A stretch of 64,000 nucleotides of DNA from Ascidia mentula (taxonomy: Eukaryota > Chordata > Ascidiacea > Phlebobranchia > Ascidiidae), in NCBI GenBank assembly GCA_947561715.1, contig OX387200.1:14572501-14636500 (forward strand). Direction: 5' to 3'. The translations under genes were made by a program, and so were the position numbers. Below the pieces are notes generated by a model. It was given only the letters and a program-made list of their open reading frames with translations. It was not told where the DNA came from and ran no database searches. This document shows, piece by piece, positions 1-12,000 of this stretch (positions are counted from its first letter, which is position 1; every line of letters starts with the position of its first letter).

Positions 1-69
1 GTCCACGTACATGACGTAACTTTTCCACGTCTCCGAGTCGCCGGACGCTTTGAAGAGTTGCATGTTTTC
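1..69 (-). CDS. Dynein heavy chain exon 19, partial (residues 844-866)
   Basis: Starts after a TGCAG acceptor with ENMQLFKA, then WKSYVMYVD, matching the family E-LELFKA---W--Y--Y-D segment. It is cut by the window edge. Confidence 0.9.
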
Positions 70-3000
70 CTGCATAAATGCGATAGAAACTAAGCATTGG
101 AGAATGGTTCACGTCGATCGACATCAAGCAAAGAAAGTAAAATAGAAACAGATGACTGAGTTCTGAGAAAGGAAATATACTCAAAAAACTACCAGAGATA
201 AAAGAAAAACACCGGTGCGAGACCCTTTTTTGGAGATCGTTTTGGACAGTAGGGGTCCCCAAACATTTACGTTAGAAATTCCTCAGTTTTAGAGCAAGCA
301 TTGAGGCAGGAGATTGGCAGCCTTGGTCATGCGTCCAACCCATATACCAAGACCAAAAACCGGATCGAAATTCGTGGCAAGGATATTCTGGGTTTAAAGC
401 AAGCAGTAATATTCAATGATATGTATATCCATATATATTCGGAATAACTATGAACAACTCACACTCGTATAGGCCCTGAAGCGCCACATGGCTACATTTG
501 ACTTAGATGGGGTCAGTCATCTACTAACACCAAACAACTTTTTTCGTAGTAAAATGGGCAACTTCATAACGATATAACGAGCAACAATAAATGATTTGAG
601 CAAGCACCCAACATATATCCAACATACAAAACGCAACATCATCACATATACTATTACTATGAAGAGTACAAACGAATAAATTAATGTGAAAGTGAAATAA
701 GTGAAAAGAAACCTACTTGCAGTAGACCATGCACTGCCTCGGCGTTCTCTTTAATCATTCCATATCTCTTGTGTAATCGATCATCTCGGTCATCGAGGCT
801 AAGCAAAGCATCCTGAGAAAAACAAAATATGTTTTTACTTACAATGTAGCCATGATTAAATTTCCAGATTTAAAAAATCTGCTACCAAGATTTTTTAGTA
901 CGGGATAACAATATTAAGAACAACGAAAATGGTTAAGGCGTTGGACTCGAAATCCAATGGGATATTCCCGCACAGGTTCGAACCCTGTTCGCAACGTTTC
1001 AATTTTTTCGTCAGGTTATAGTAAGGGTTTATATTCTAGTTTTAGTTAAAACCGAACGTTTTCGTAGCTGCGATGGCCGAGTGGTTAAGGCGTTGGACTT
1101 GAAATCCAATGGGATATTCCCGCATAGGTTCGAACCCTGTTCGCAGCGTTTCAATTTTTTCGTCAGGTTATAGTAAGGGTTTATATTCTAATTTAAGCTA
1201 AAACCGAACGTTTTCGTAGCTGCGATGTCCGAGTGGTTAAGGCGTTGGAGTTGAAATCCAATGGGATATTCCCGCACAGGTTCGAACCCTGTTCGCAGCG
1301 TTTCAATTTTTTCGTCAGGTTATAGTAAGGGTTCATATTCTAGTTTATGTCAAAACTAAACGTTTTCGTTGCTGCGATGGCCGAGTGGTTAAGGCGTTGG
1401 ACTTGAAATCCAATAGGATATTCCTGCACAGGTTTGAACCCTGTTCGCAGCGTTTCAATTTTTTCGTCAGGTTATAGTAAGGGTTCATATTCTAGTTTAT
1501 GACAAAACTAAACGTTTTCGTTGCTGCGATGGCCGAGTGGTTAAGGCGTTGGACTTGAAATCCAATAGGATATTCCCGCACAGGTTCGAACCCCGTTCGC
1601 AGCGTTTCAATTTTTTCGTCAGGTTGGGTTTATATTCTAGTTTATGTCAAAACTAAACGTTTTCGTAGCTGCGATGGCCGAGTGGTTAAGGCGTTGGACT
1701 TGAAATCCAATGGGATATTCCCGCACAGGTTCGAACCCTGTTCGCAGCGTTTCAATTTTTTCGTCAGGTTATAGTAAGGGTTTATATTCTAGTTTATGTC
1801 AAAACTAAACGTTTTCGTAGCTGCGATGGCCGAGTGGTTAAGGCGTTGGACTCGAAATCCAATGGGATATTCCCGCACAGGTTCGAACCCTGTTCGCAAC
1901 GTTTCAATTTTTTCGTCAGGTTATAGTAAGGGTTTATATTCTAGTTTATGTTAAAACTAAACGTTTTCGTAGCTGCGATGGCCGAGTGGTTAAGGCGTTG
2001 GACTTGAAATCCAATGGGATATTCCCGCACAGGTTCGAACCCATGTTCGCAGCGTTTCAATTTTTTCGTCAGGTTATAGTAAGGGTTTATATTCTAGTTT
2101 ATGTTAAAACTAAACGTTTTCGTAGCTGCGATGGCCGAGTGGTTAAGGCGTTGGACTTGAAATCCAATGGGATATTCCCGCACAGGTTCGAACCCTGTTC
2201 GCAGCGTTTCAATTTTTTCGTCAGGTTACAGTAAGGGTTTATATTCTAGTTTATGTTAAAACTAAACGTTTTCGTAGCTGCGATGGCCGAGTGGTTAAGG
2301 CGTTGGACTTGAAATCCAATGGGATATTCCCGCACAGGTTCGAACCCATGTTCGCAGCGTTTCAATTTTTTCATAGTAAGGGTTTATATTCGAGTTTATG
2401 TTAAAACTAAACGTTTTCGTAGCTGCGATGGCCCAGTGGTTAAGGCGTTGGACTTGAAATCCAATGGGATATTCCCGCACAGGTTCGAACCCATGTTCGC
2501 AGCGTTTCAATTTTTTCATAGTAAGGGTTTATATTCGAGTTTATGTTAAAACTAAACGTTTTCGTAGCTGCGATGGCCCAGTGGTTAAGGCGTTGGACTT
2601 GAAATCCAATGGGATATTCCCGCACAGGTTCGAACCCATGTTCGCAGCGTTTCAATTTTTTCATAGTAAGGGTTTATATTCGAGTTTATGTTAAAACTAA
2701 ACGTTTTCGTAGCTGCGATGGCCCAGTGGTTAAGGCGTTGGACTTGAAATCCAATGGGATATTCCCGCACAGGTTCGAACCCATGTTCGCAGCGTTTCAA
2801 TTTTTTCATAGTAAGGGTTTATATTCGAGTTTATGTTAAAACTAAACGTTTTCGTAGCTGCGATGGCCCAGTGGTTAAGGCGTTGGACTTGAAATCCAAT
2901 GGGATATTCCCGCACAGGTTCGAACCCATGTTCGCAGCGTTTCAATTTTTTCATAGTAAGGGTTTATATTCGAGTTTATGTTAAAACTAAACGTTTTCGT

Positions 3001-6000
3001 AGCTGCGATGGCCCAGTGGTTAAGGCGTTGGACTTGAAATCCAATGGGATATTCCCGCACAGGTTCGAACCCATGTTCGCAGCGTTTCAATTCTTTCATA
3101 GTAAGGGTTTATATTCGAGTTTAGGTTAAAACTAAACGTTTTCGTAGCTGCGATGGCCCAGTGGTTAAGGCGTTGGACTTGAAATCCAATGGGATATTCC
3201 CGCACAGGTTCGAACCCATGTTCGCAGCGTTTCAATTTTTTCATAGTAAGGGTTTATATTCGAGTTTATGTTAAAACTAAACGTTTTCGTAGCTGCGATG
3301 GCCCAGTGGTTAAGGCGTTGGACTTTAAATCCAATGGGATATTCCCGCACAGGTTCGAACCCATGTTCGCAGCGTTTCAATTTTTTCATAGTAAGGGTTT
3401 ATATTCGAGTTTATGTTAAAACTAAACGTTTTCGTAGCTGCGATGGCCCAGTGGTTAAGGCGTTGGACTTGAAATCCAATGGGATATTCCCGCACAGGTT
3501 CGAACCCATGTTCGCAGCGTTTCAATTTTTTCATAGTAAGGGTTTATATTCGAGTTTATGTTAAAACTAAACGTTTTCGTAGCTGCGATGGCCCAGTGGT
3601 TAAGGCGTTGGACTTGAAATCCAATGGGATATTCCCGCACAGGTTCGAACCCATGTTCGCAGCGTTTCAATTTTTTCATAGTAAGGGTTTATATTCGAGT
3701 TTATGTTAAAACTAAACGTTTTCGTAGCTGCGATGGCCCAGTGGTTAAGGCGTTGGACTTGAAATCCAATGGGATATTCCCGCACAGGTTCGAACCCATG
3801 TTCGCAGCGTTTCAATTTTTTCGTAGTAAGGGTTTATATTCGAGTTTATGTTAAAACTAAACGTTTTCGTAGCTGCGATGGCCCAGTGGTTAAGGCGTTG
3901 GACTTGAAATCCAATGGGATATTCCCGCACAGGTTCGAACCCATGTTCGCAGCGTTTCAATTTTTTCATAGTAAGGGTTTATATTCGAGTTTATGTTAAA
4001 ACTAAACGTTTTCGTAGCTGCGATGGCCCAGTGGTTAAGGCGTTGGACTTGAAATCCAATGGGATATTCCCGCACAGGTTCGAACCCATGTTCGCAGCGT
4101 TTCAATTTTTTCATAGTAAGGGTTTATATTCGAGTTTATGTTAAAACTAAACGTTTTCGTAGCTGCGATGGCCGAGTGGTTAAGGCGTTGGACTTGAAAT
4201 CCAATGGGATATTCCCGCACAGGTTCGAACCCATGTTCGCAGCGTTTCAATTTTTTCATAGTAAGGGTTTATATTCTAGTTTATGTTAAAACTAAACGTT
4301 TTCGTAGCTGCGATGGCCGAGTGGTTAAGGCGTTGGACTCGAAATCCAATGGGATATTCCCGCACAGGTTCGAACCCTGTTCGCAGCGTTTCAATTTTTG
4401 CATCAGGTTTTAGTAAGGGTTTATATTTTAGTTTATGTCAAAACTAAACGTTTTCGTAGCTGCGATGGCCGAGTGGTTAAGGCGTTGGACTTGAAATCCA
4501 ATGGGATATTCCCGCACAGGTTCGAACCCATGTTCGCAGCGTTTCAATTTTTTCATCAGGTTATAGTAAGGGTTTATATTCTAGTTTATGTCAAAACTAA
4601 ACGTTTTCGTAGCTGCGATGGCCGAGTGGTTAAGGCGTTGGACTCGAAATCCAATGGGATATTCCCGCACAGGTTCGAACCCTGTTCGCAGCGTTTCAAT
4701 TTTTGCATCAGGTTTTAGTAAGGGTTTATATTTTAGTTTATGTCAAAACTAAACGTTTTCGTAGCTGCGATGGCCGAGTGGTTAAGGCGTTGGACTTGAA
4801 ATCCAATGGGATATTCCCGCACAGGTTCGAACCCATGTTCGCAGCGTTTCAATTTTTTCATCAGGTTATAATAAGGGTTTATATTTTAGTTTATGTCAAA
4901 ACTAAACGTTTTCGTAGCTGCGATGGCCGAGTGGTTAAGGCGTTGGACTTGAAATCCAATGTGATATTCCCGCACAGGTTCGAACCCATGTTCGCAGCGT
5001 TTCAATTTTTTCATCAGGTTATAGTAAGGGTTTATATTTTAGTTTATGTCAAAACTAAACGTTTTCGTAGCTGCGATGGCCGAGTGGTTAAGGCGTTGGA
5101 CTTGAAATCCAATGGGATATTCCCGCACAGGTTCGAACCCATGTTCGCAGCGTTTCAATTTTTTCATAGTAAGGGTTTATATTCGAGTTTATGTTAAAAC
5201 TAAACGTTTTCGTAGCTGCGATGGCCGAGTGGTTAAGGCGTTGGACTCGAAATCCAATGGGATATTCCCGCACAGGTTCGAACCCTGTTCGCAGCGTTTC
5301 AATTTTTTCATCAGGTTTTAGTAAGGGTTTATATTTTAGTTTATGTCAAAACTAAACGTTTTCGTAGCTGCGATGGCCGAGTGGTTAAGGCGTTGGACTT
5401 GAAATCCAATGGGATATTCCCGCACAGGTTCGAACCCTGTTCGCAGCGTTTCAATTTTTTCATCAGGTTATAATAAGGGTTTATATTTTAGTTTATGTCA
5501 AAACTAAACGTTTTCGTAGCTGCGATGGCCGAGTGGTTAAGGCGTTGGACTTGAAATCCAATGTGATATTCCCGCACAGGTTCGAACCCATGTTCGCAGC
5601 GTTTCAATTTTTTCATCAGGTTATAGTAAGGGTTTATATTTTAGTTTATGTCAAAACTAAACGTTTTCTACTGCAAGTAGGTTTCTTTTCACTTATTTCA
5701 CTTTCACATTAATTTATTCGTTTGTACTCTTCATAGTAATAGTATATGTGATGATGTTGCGTTTTGTATGTTGGATATATGTTGGGTGCTTGCTCAAATC
5801 ATTTATTGTTGCTCGTTATATCGTTATGAAGTTGCCCATTTTACTACGAAAAAAGTTGTTTGGTGTTAGTAGATGACTGACCCCATCTAAGTCAAATGTA
5901 GCCATGTGGCGCTTCAGGGCCTATACGAGTGTGAGTTGTTCATAGTTATTCCGAATATATATGGATATACATATCATTGAATATTACTGCTTGCTTTAAA

Positions 6001-9000
6001 CCCAGAATATCCTTGCCACGAATTTCGATCCGGTTTTTGGTCTTGGTATATGGGTTGGACGCATGACCAAGGCTGCCAATCTAAAACCGAACGTTTTCGT
6101 AGCTGCGATGGCCGAGTGGTTAAGGCGTTGGACTTGAAATCCAATGGGATATTCCCGCATAGGTTCGAACCCTGTTCGCAGCGTTTCAATTTTTTCGTCA
6201 GGTTATAGTAAGGGTTTATATTCTAATTTAAGCTAAAACCGAACGTTTTCGTAGCTGCGATGTCCGAGTGGTTAAGGCGTTGGAGTTGAAATCCAATGGG
6301 ATATTCCCGCACAGGTTCGAACCCTGTTCGCAGCGTTTCAATTTTTTCGTCAGGTTATAGTAAGGGTTCATATTCTAGTTTATGTCAAAACTAAACGTTT
6401 TCGTTGCTGCGATGGCCGAGTGGTTAAGGCGTTGGACTTGAAATCCAATAGGATATTCCTGCACAGGTTTGAACCCTGTTCGCAGCGTTTCAATTTTTTC
6501 GTCAGGTTATAGTAAGGGTTCATATTCTAGTTTATGACAAAACTAAACGTTTTCGTTGCTGCGATGGCCGAGTGGTTAAGGCGTTGGACTTGAAATCCAA
6601 TAGGATATTCCCGCACAGGTTCGAACCCCGTTCGCAGCGTTTCAATTTTTTCGTCAGGTTGGGTTTATATTCTAGTTTATGTCAAAACTAAACGTTTTCG
6701 TAGCTGCGATGGCCGAGTGGTTAAGGCGTTGGACTTGAAATCCAATGGGATATTCCCGCACAGGTTCGAACCCTGTTCGCAGCGTTTCAATTTTTTCGTC
6801 AGGTTATAGTAAGGGTTTATATTCTAGTTTATGTCAAAACTAAACGTTTTCGTAGCTGCGATGGCCGAGTGGTTAAGGCGTTGGACTCGAAATCCAATGG
6901 GATATTCCCGCACAGGTTCGAACCCTGTTCGCAGCGTTTCAATTTATTCGTCAGGTTATAGTAAGGGTTTATATTCTAGTTTATGTTAAAACTAAACGTT
7001 TTCGTAGCTGCGATGGCCGAGTGGTTAAGGCGTTGGACTTGAAATCCAATGGGATATTCCCGCACAGGTTCGAACCCATGTTCGCAGCGTTTCAATTTTT
7101 TCGTCAGGTTATAGTAAGGGTTTATATTCTAGTTTATGTTAAAACTAAACGTTTTCGTAGCTGCGATGGCCGAGTGGTTAAGGCGTTGGACTTGAAATCC
7201 AATGGGATATTCCCGCACAGGTTCGAACCCTGTTCGCAGCGTTTCAATTTTTTCGTCAGGTTACAGTAAGGGTTTATATTCTAGTTTATGTTAAAACTAA
7301 ACGTTTTCGTAGCTGCGATGGCCGAGTGGTTAAGGCGTTGGACTTGAAATCCAATGGGATATTCCCGCACAGGTTCGAACCCATGTTCGCAGCGTTTCAA
7401 TTTTTTCATAGTAAGGGTTTATATTCGAGTTTATGTTAAAACTAAACGTTTTCGTAGCTGCGATGGCCCAGTGGTTAAGGCGTTGGACTTGAAATCCAAT
7501 GGGATATTCCCGCACAGGTTCGAACCCATGTTCGCAGCGTTTCAATTTTTTCATAGTAAGGGTTTATATTCGAGTTTATGTTAAAACTAAACGTTTTCGT
7601 AGCTGCGATGGCCCAGTGGTTAAGGCGTTGGACTTGAAATCCAATGGGATATTCCCGCACAGGTTCGAACCCATGTTCGCAGCGTTTCAATTTTTTCATA
7701 GTAAGGGTTTATATTCGAGTTTATGTTAAAACTAAACGTTTTCGTAGCTGCGATGGCCCAGTGGTTAAGGCGTTGGACTTGAAATCCAATGGGATATTCC
7801 CGCACAGGTTCGAACCCATGTTCGCAGCGTTTCAATTTTTTCATAGTAAGGGTTTATATTCGAGTTTATGTTAAAACTAAACGTTTTCGTAGCTGCGATG
7901 GCCCAGTGGTTAAGGCGTTGGACTTGAAATCCAATGGGATATTCCCGCACAGGTTCGAACCCATGTTCGCAGCGTTTCAATTTTTTCATAGTAAGGGTTT
8001 ATATTCGAGTTTATGTTAAAACTAAACGTTTTCGTAGCTGCGATGGCCCAGTGGTTAAGGCGTTGGACTTGAAATCCAATGGGATATTCCCGCACAGGTT
8101 CGAACCCATGTTCGCAGCGTTTCAATTCTTTCATAGTAAGGGTTTATATTCGAGTTTAGGTTAAAACTAAACGTTTTCGTAGCTGCGATGGCCCAGTGGT
8201 TAAGGCGTTGGACTTGAAATCCAATGGGATATTCCCGCACAGGTTCGAACCCATGTTCGCAGCGTTTCAATTTTTTCATAGTAAGGGTTTATATTCGAGT
8301 TTATGTTAAAACTAAACGTTTTCGTAGCTGCGATGGCCCAGTGGTTAAGGCGTTGGACTTTAAATCCAATGGGATATTCCCGCACAGGTTCGAACCCATG
8401 TTCGCAGCGTTTCAATTTTTTCATAGTAAGGGTTTATATTCGAGTTTATGTTAAAACTAAACGTTTTCGTAGCTGCGATGGCCCAGTGGTTAAGGCGTTG
8501 GACTTGAAATCCAATGGGATATTCCCGCACAGGTTCGAACCCATGTTCGCAGCGTTTCAATTTTTTCATAGTAAGGGTTTATATTCGAGTTTATGTTAAA
8601 ACTAAACGTTTTCGTAGCTGCGATGGCCCAGTGGTTAAGGCGTTGGACTTGAAATCCAATGGGATATTCCCGCACAGGTTCGAACCCATGTTCGCAGCGT
8701 TTCAATTTTTTCATAGTAAGGGTTTATATTCGAGTTTATGTTAAAACTAAACGTTTTCGTAGCTGCGATGGCCCAGTGGTTAAGGCGTTGGACTTGAAAT
8801 CCAATGGGATATTCCCGCACAGGTTCGAACCCATGTTCGCAGCGTTTCAATTTTTTCGTAGTAAGGGTTTATATTCGAGTTTATGTTAAAACTAAACGTT
8901 TTCGTAGCTGCGATGGCCCAGTGGTTAAGGCGTTGGACTTGAAATCCAATGGGATATTCCCGCACAGGTTCGAACCCATGTTCGCAGCGTTTCAATTTTT

Positions 9001-12000
9001 TCATAGTAAGGGTTTATATTCGAGTTTATGTTAAAACTAAACGTTTTCGTAGCTGCGATGGCCCAGTGGTTAAGGCGTTGGACTTGAAATCCAATGGGAT
9101 ATTCCCGCACAGGTTCGAACCCATGTTCGCAGCGTTTCAATTTTTTCATAGTAAGGGTTTATATTCGAGTTTATGTTAAAACTAAACGTTTTCGTAGCTG
9201 CGATGGCCGAGTGGTTAAGGCGTTGGACTTGAAATCCAATGGGATATTCCCGCACAGGTTCGAACCCATGTTCGCAGCGTTTCAATTTTTTCATAGTAAG
9301 GGTTTATATTCTAGTTTATGTTAAAACTAAACGTTTTCGTAGCTGCGATGGCCGAGTGGTTAAGGCGTTGGACTCGAAATCCAATGGGATATTCCCGCAC
9401 AGGTTCGAACCCTGTTCGCAGCGTTTCAATTTTTGCATCAGGTTTTAGTAAGGGTTTATATTTTAGTTTATGTCAAAACTAAACGTTTTCGTAGCTGCGA
9501 TGGCCGAGTGGTTAAGGCGTTGGACTTGAAATCCAATGGGATATTCCCGCACAGGTTCGAACCCATGTTCGCAGCGTTTCAATTTTTTCATCAGGTTATA
9601 GTAAGGGTTTATATTCTAGTTTATGTCAAAACTAAACGTTTTCGTAGCTGCGATGGCCGAGTGGTTAAGGCGTTGGACTCGAAATCCAATGGGATATTCC
9701 CGCACAGGTTCGAACCCTGTTCGCAGCGTTTCAATTTTTGCATCAGGTTTTAGTAAGGGTTTATATTTTAGTTTATGTCAAAACTAAACGTTTTCGTAGC
9801 TGCGATGGCCGAGTGGTTAAGGCGTTGGACTTGAAATCCAATGGGATATTCCCGCACAGGTTCGAACCCATGTTCGCAGCGTTTCAATTTTTTCATCAGG
9901 TTATAATAAGGGTTTATATTTTAGTTTATGTCAAAACTAAACGTTTTCGTAGCTGCGATGGCCGAGTGGTTAAGGCGTTGGACTTGAAATCCAATGTGAT
10001 ATTCCCGCACAGGTTCGAACCCATGTTCGCAGCGTTTCAATTTTTTCATCAGGTTATAGTAAGGGTTTATATTTTAGTTTATGTCAAAACTAAACGTTTT
10101 CGTAGCTGCGATGGCCGAGTGGTTAAGGCGTTGGACTTGAAATCCAATGGGATATTCCCGCACAGGTTCGAACCCATGTTCGCAGCGTTTCAATTTTTTC
10201 ATAGTAAGGGTTTATATTCGAGTTTATGTTAAAACTAAACGTTTTCGTAGCTGCGATGGCCGAGTGGTTAAGGCGTTGGACTCGAAATCCAATGGGATAT
10301 TCCCGCACAGGTTCGAACCCTGTTCGCAGCGTTTCAATTTTTTCATCAGGTTTTAGTAAGGGTTTATATTTTAGTTTATGTCAAAACTAAACGTTTTCGT
10401 AGCTGCGATGGCCGAGTGGTTAAGGCGTTGGACTTGAAATCCAATGGGATATTCCCGCACAGGTTCGAACCCTGTTCGCAGCGTTTCAATTTTTTCATCA
10501 GGTTATAATAAGGGTTTATATTTTAGTTTATGTCAAAACTAAACGTTTTCGTAGCTGCGATGGCCGAGTGGTTAAGGCGTTGGACTTGAAATCCAATGTG
10601 ATATTCCCGCACAGGTTCGAACCCATGTTCGCAGCGTTTCAATTTTTTCATCAGGTTATAGTAAGGGTTTATATTTTAGTTTATGTCAAAACTAAACGTT
10701 TTCGTAGCTGCGATGGCCGAGTGGTTAAGGCGTTGGACTTGAAATCCAATGGGATATTCCCGCACAGGTTCGAACCCATGTTCGCAGCGTTTCAATTTTT
10801 TCATCAGGTTATAATAAGGGTTTATATTTTAGTTTATGTCAAAACTAAACGTTTTCGTAGCTGCGATGGCCGAGTGGTTAAGGCGTTGGACTTGAAATCC
10901 AATGGGATATTCCCGCACAGGTTCGAACCCATGTTCGCAGCGTTTCAATTTTTTCATAGTAAGGGTTTATATTCGAGTTTATGTTAAAACTAAACGTTTT
11001 CGTAGCTGCGATGGCCCAGTGGTTAAGGCGTTGGACTTGAAATCCAATGGGATATTCCCGCACAGGTTCGAACCCATGTTCGCAGCGTTTCAATTTTTTC
11101 ATAGTAAGGGTTTATATTCTAGTTTATGTTAAAACTAAACGTTTTCGTAGCTGCGATGGCCGAGTGGTTAAGGCGTTGGACTCGAAATCCAATGGGATAT
11201 TCCCGCACAGGTTCGAACCCTGTTCGCAGCGTTTCAATTTTTGCATCAGGTTTTAGTAAGGGTTTATATTTTAGTTTATGTCAAAACTAAACGTTTTCGT
11301 AGCTGCGATGGCCGAGTGGTTAAGGCGTTGGACTTGAAATCCAATGGGATATTCCCGCACAGGTTCGAACCCATGTTCGCAGCGTTTCAATTTTTTCATC
11401 AGGTTATAGTAAGGGTTTATATTTTAGTTTATGTCAAAACTAAACGTTTTCGTAGCTGCGATGGCCGAGTGGTTAAGGCGTTGGACTTGAAATCCAATGG
11501 GATATTCCCGCACAGGTTCGAACCCATGTTCGCAGCGTTTCAATTTTTTCGTCAGGTTATAGTAAGGGTTTATATTTTAGTTTATGTCAAAACTAAACGT
11601 TTTCGTAGCTGCGATGGCCGAGTGGTTAAGGCGTTGGACTTGAAATCCAATGGGATATTCCCGCACAGGTTCGAACCCATGTTCGCAGCGTTTCAATTTT
11701 TTCATCAGGTTATAGTAAGGGTTTATATTCTAGTTTATGTCAAAACTAAACGTTTTCGTAGCTGCGATGGCCGAGTGGTTAAGGCGTTGGACTTGAAATC
11801 CAATGGGATAGTCCCGCACAGGTTCGAACCCATGTTCGCAGCGTTTCAATTTTTTCGTCAGGTTATAGTAAGGGTTTATATTTTAGTTTATGTCAAAACT
11901 AAACGTTTTCGTAGCTGCGATGGCCGAGTGGTTAAGGCGTTGGACTCGAAATCCAATGGGATATTCCCGCACAGGTTCGAACCCTGTTCGCAGCGTTTCA

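Larger units (their letters stand above)
1067..5601 (+). tRNA. Block 1: 31 tandem tRNA-Ser genes (26 TGA, 4 CGA, 1 TTA)
   Basis: Gene starts: 1067, 1219, 1371, 1523, 1668, 1820, 1972, 2125, 2277, then every 145 bp 2422-4162, then 4307, 4459, 4612, 4764, 4917, 5070, 5215, 5367, 5519. CGA copies are 1820, 4307, 4612 and 5215; 3292 has TTA. Twenty copies (1972, 2277, 2422-4162, 4459, 4764, 4917, 5070, 5519) are 83 nt because an extra A bulges the T stem (CCATGT instead of CCTGT). Copies 2422-4017 also carry C at position 13 of the D arm. Those with the bulge may be poorly processed. The leftmost copies are the most divergent, as expected at an array edge. Confidence 0.9.
1048..5666 (+). repeat. 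4.6-kb array segment, copy 1 of a direct duplication
   Basis: Matches 6083-10701 at a constant offset of 5035 with only a few base differences noticed. It ends exactly where the inverted dynein fragment begins. Confidence 0.9.
6102..10636 (+). tRNA. Block 2: 31 tandem tRNA-Ser genes, duplicate of block 1
   Basis: Each gene start is the block 1 start plus 5035 (6102 ... 10554), with the same order of anticodons, bulged T stems and 145-bp units. The few differences seen include the CGA unit at 6855, which has the normal GCAGCG 3' end and TTTATTC trailer where block 1 (1820) has GCAACG and T6. Confidence 0.92.
6083..10701 (+). repeat. 4.6-kb array segment, copy 2 of a direct duplication
   Basis: Starts exactly where the inverted dynein fragment ends, with the same partial spacer (AAAACCGAACG) found at 1048. 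Beyond 10701 the array simply continues. Confidence 0.9.

Noticed and set aside
243..266. A hAT-like terminal repeat (AGGGGTCCCCAAAC) in dynein intron 18
   Set aside because: Only one end was seen; no matching inverted end or target duplication nearby.
5974..6189. A protein spanning the inverted fragment and a tRNA
   Set aside because: It crosses the junction of intron-derived DNA and a tRNA gene, and has no coding character.
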